Source: a virus. Taken from it: 51,604 bases of DNA. The position numbers were made by a program, and so were the translations under genes. A model generated the notes under the pieces. That model was not told the origin of the DNA. It made no database searches and saw nothing but the letters and a program-made list of their open reading frames with translations. This document shows positions 51,541 through 51,604 of this stretch, in pieces. Location: the IMG/VR virus record IMGVR_UViG_3300036861_000596, positions 1 to 51,604 of that record. The stretch is one strand, 5' to 3'. The number at the start of each line of letters is the position of its first letter. Positions within the stretch are counted from its first letter, which is position 1.

Positions 51541-51604
51541 TTAGAGTACCCATTCCAGGAGGACAAAGCCTGCGGCCCCAGCTCCACCCGTGGTCGAGCC
51601 CGCC
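51478..51604. repeat. Terminal direct repeat, right copy
   Basis: Exact copy of bases 1-127. Joining the ends restores the 77-residue tail protein (51307-51540) and the glycine-rich fibre gene (64-837) as adjacent genes, with the start of one directly next to the stop of the other. Confidence 0.95.

Overview
The window is a complete, circularly closed tailed-phage genome. The first 127 bases are repeated exactly as the last 127, so the unique circle is 51,477 bp, and the tail gene at the left edge continues at the right edge. No cellular chromosome flanks it. The DNA is visibly GC-rich with many GTG starts and ATGA/GTGA gene overlaps. The portal, the short-tail adaptor, a beta-propeller nozzle-like protein, a pectate-lyase-fold tailspike and a block of Gly/Ala/Gln-rich internal virion proteins, with no tape measure or tail-tube gene recognised, point to a podovirus morphology (inference). 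The Rz1-like lipoprotein suggests a host with an outer membrane. The host itself cannot be named from this sequence. A tyrosine integrase suggests a temperate lifestyle, although no classical CI-type repressor is recognisable.

Layout. A non-coding divergent control region lies at 17113-17687. Leftward from it, on the minus strand and through the circle junction, runs one late unit: tRNA-Asn, small terminase, a lipoprotein and small membrane protein, large terminase, portal, scaffold, decoration protein, major capsid protein, a sugar cassette (8.0-2.7 kb), small fibre-like proteins, a 16-residue tandem-repeat protein and a glycine-rich fibre. It continues across the junction with small tail proteins, tailspike, adaptor, nozzle, an acetyltransferase, internal virion proteins and the lysis cassette, ending at about 38.5 kb. 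Rightward, on the plus strand, run the early genes (17.7-38.4 kb): many small proteins, a ribbon-helix-helix protein, integrase, a sigma-like factor, a PD-(D/E)XK nuclease, a Sak4-like ATPase, a PAPS-reductase-like PP-loop enzyme, a UDG-like protein, family A DNA polymerase, an RNase H-like exonuclease, two HExxH proteins, a DUF3310 protein and zinc-ribbon peptides. A small minus-strand island (RepA-like ATPase plus topoisomerase-type zinc finger) sits inside the early region. The early and late units converge on a strong hairpin at 38445-38492.

The most unusual points are as follows. Three sugar-transferase-like proteins, two SAM methyltransferases or methyltransferase-like proteins and a UDP-arabinopyranose-mutase (RGP/GT75) homologue form a cassette between capsid and tail genes. 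Two short Trp-rich proteins at distant loci look like paralogues of an unnamed family. Early promoters share a TTGACA/TGCTAGACT form, and three small early genes share a repeated TAGACTAG-hairpin-RBS leader. A 27-bp palindrome recurs as a half-site. A moron-like secreted protein lies on the opposite strand to the tail genes. Family assignments rest on motif reading and remembered family patterns; no search was run.
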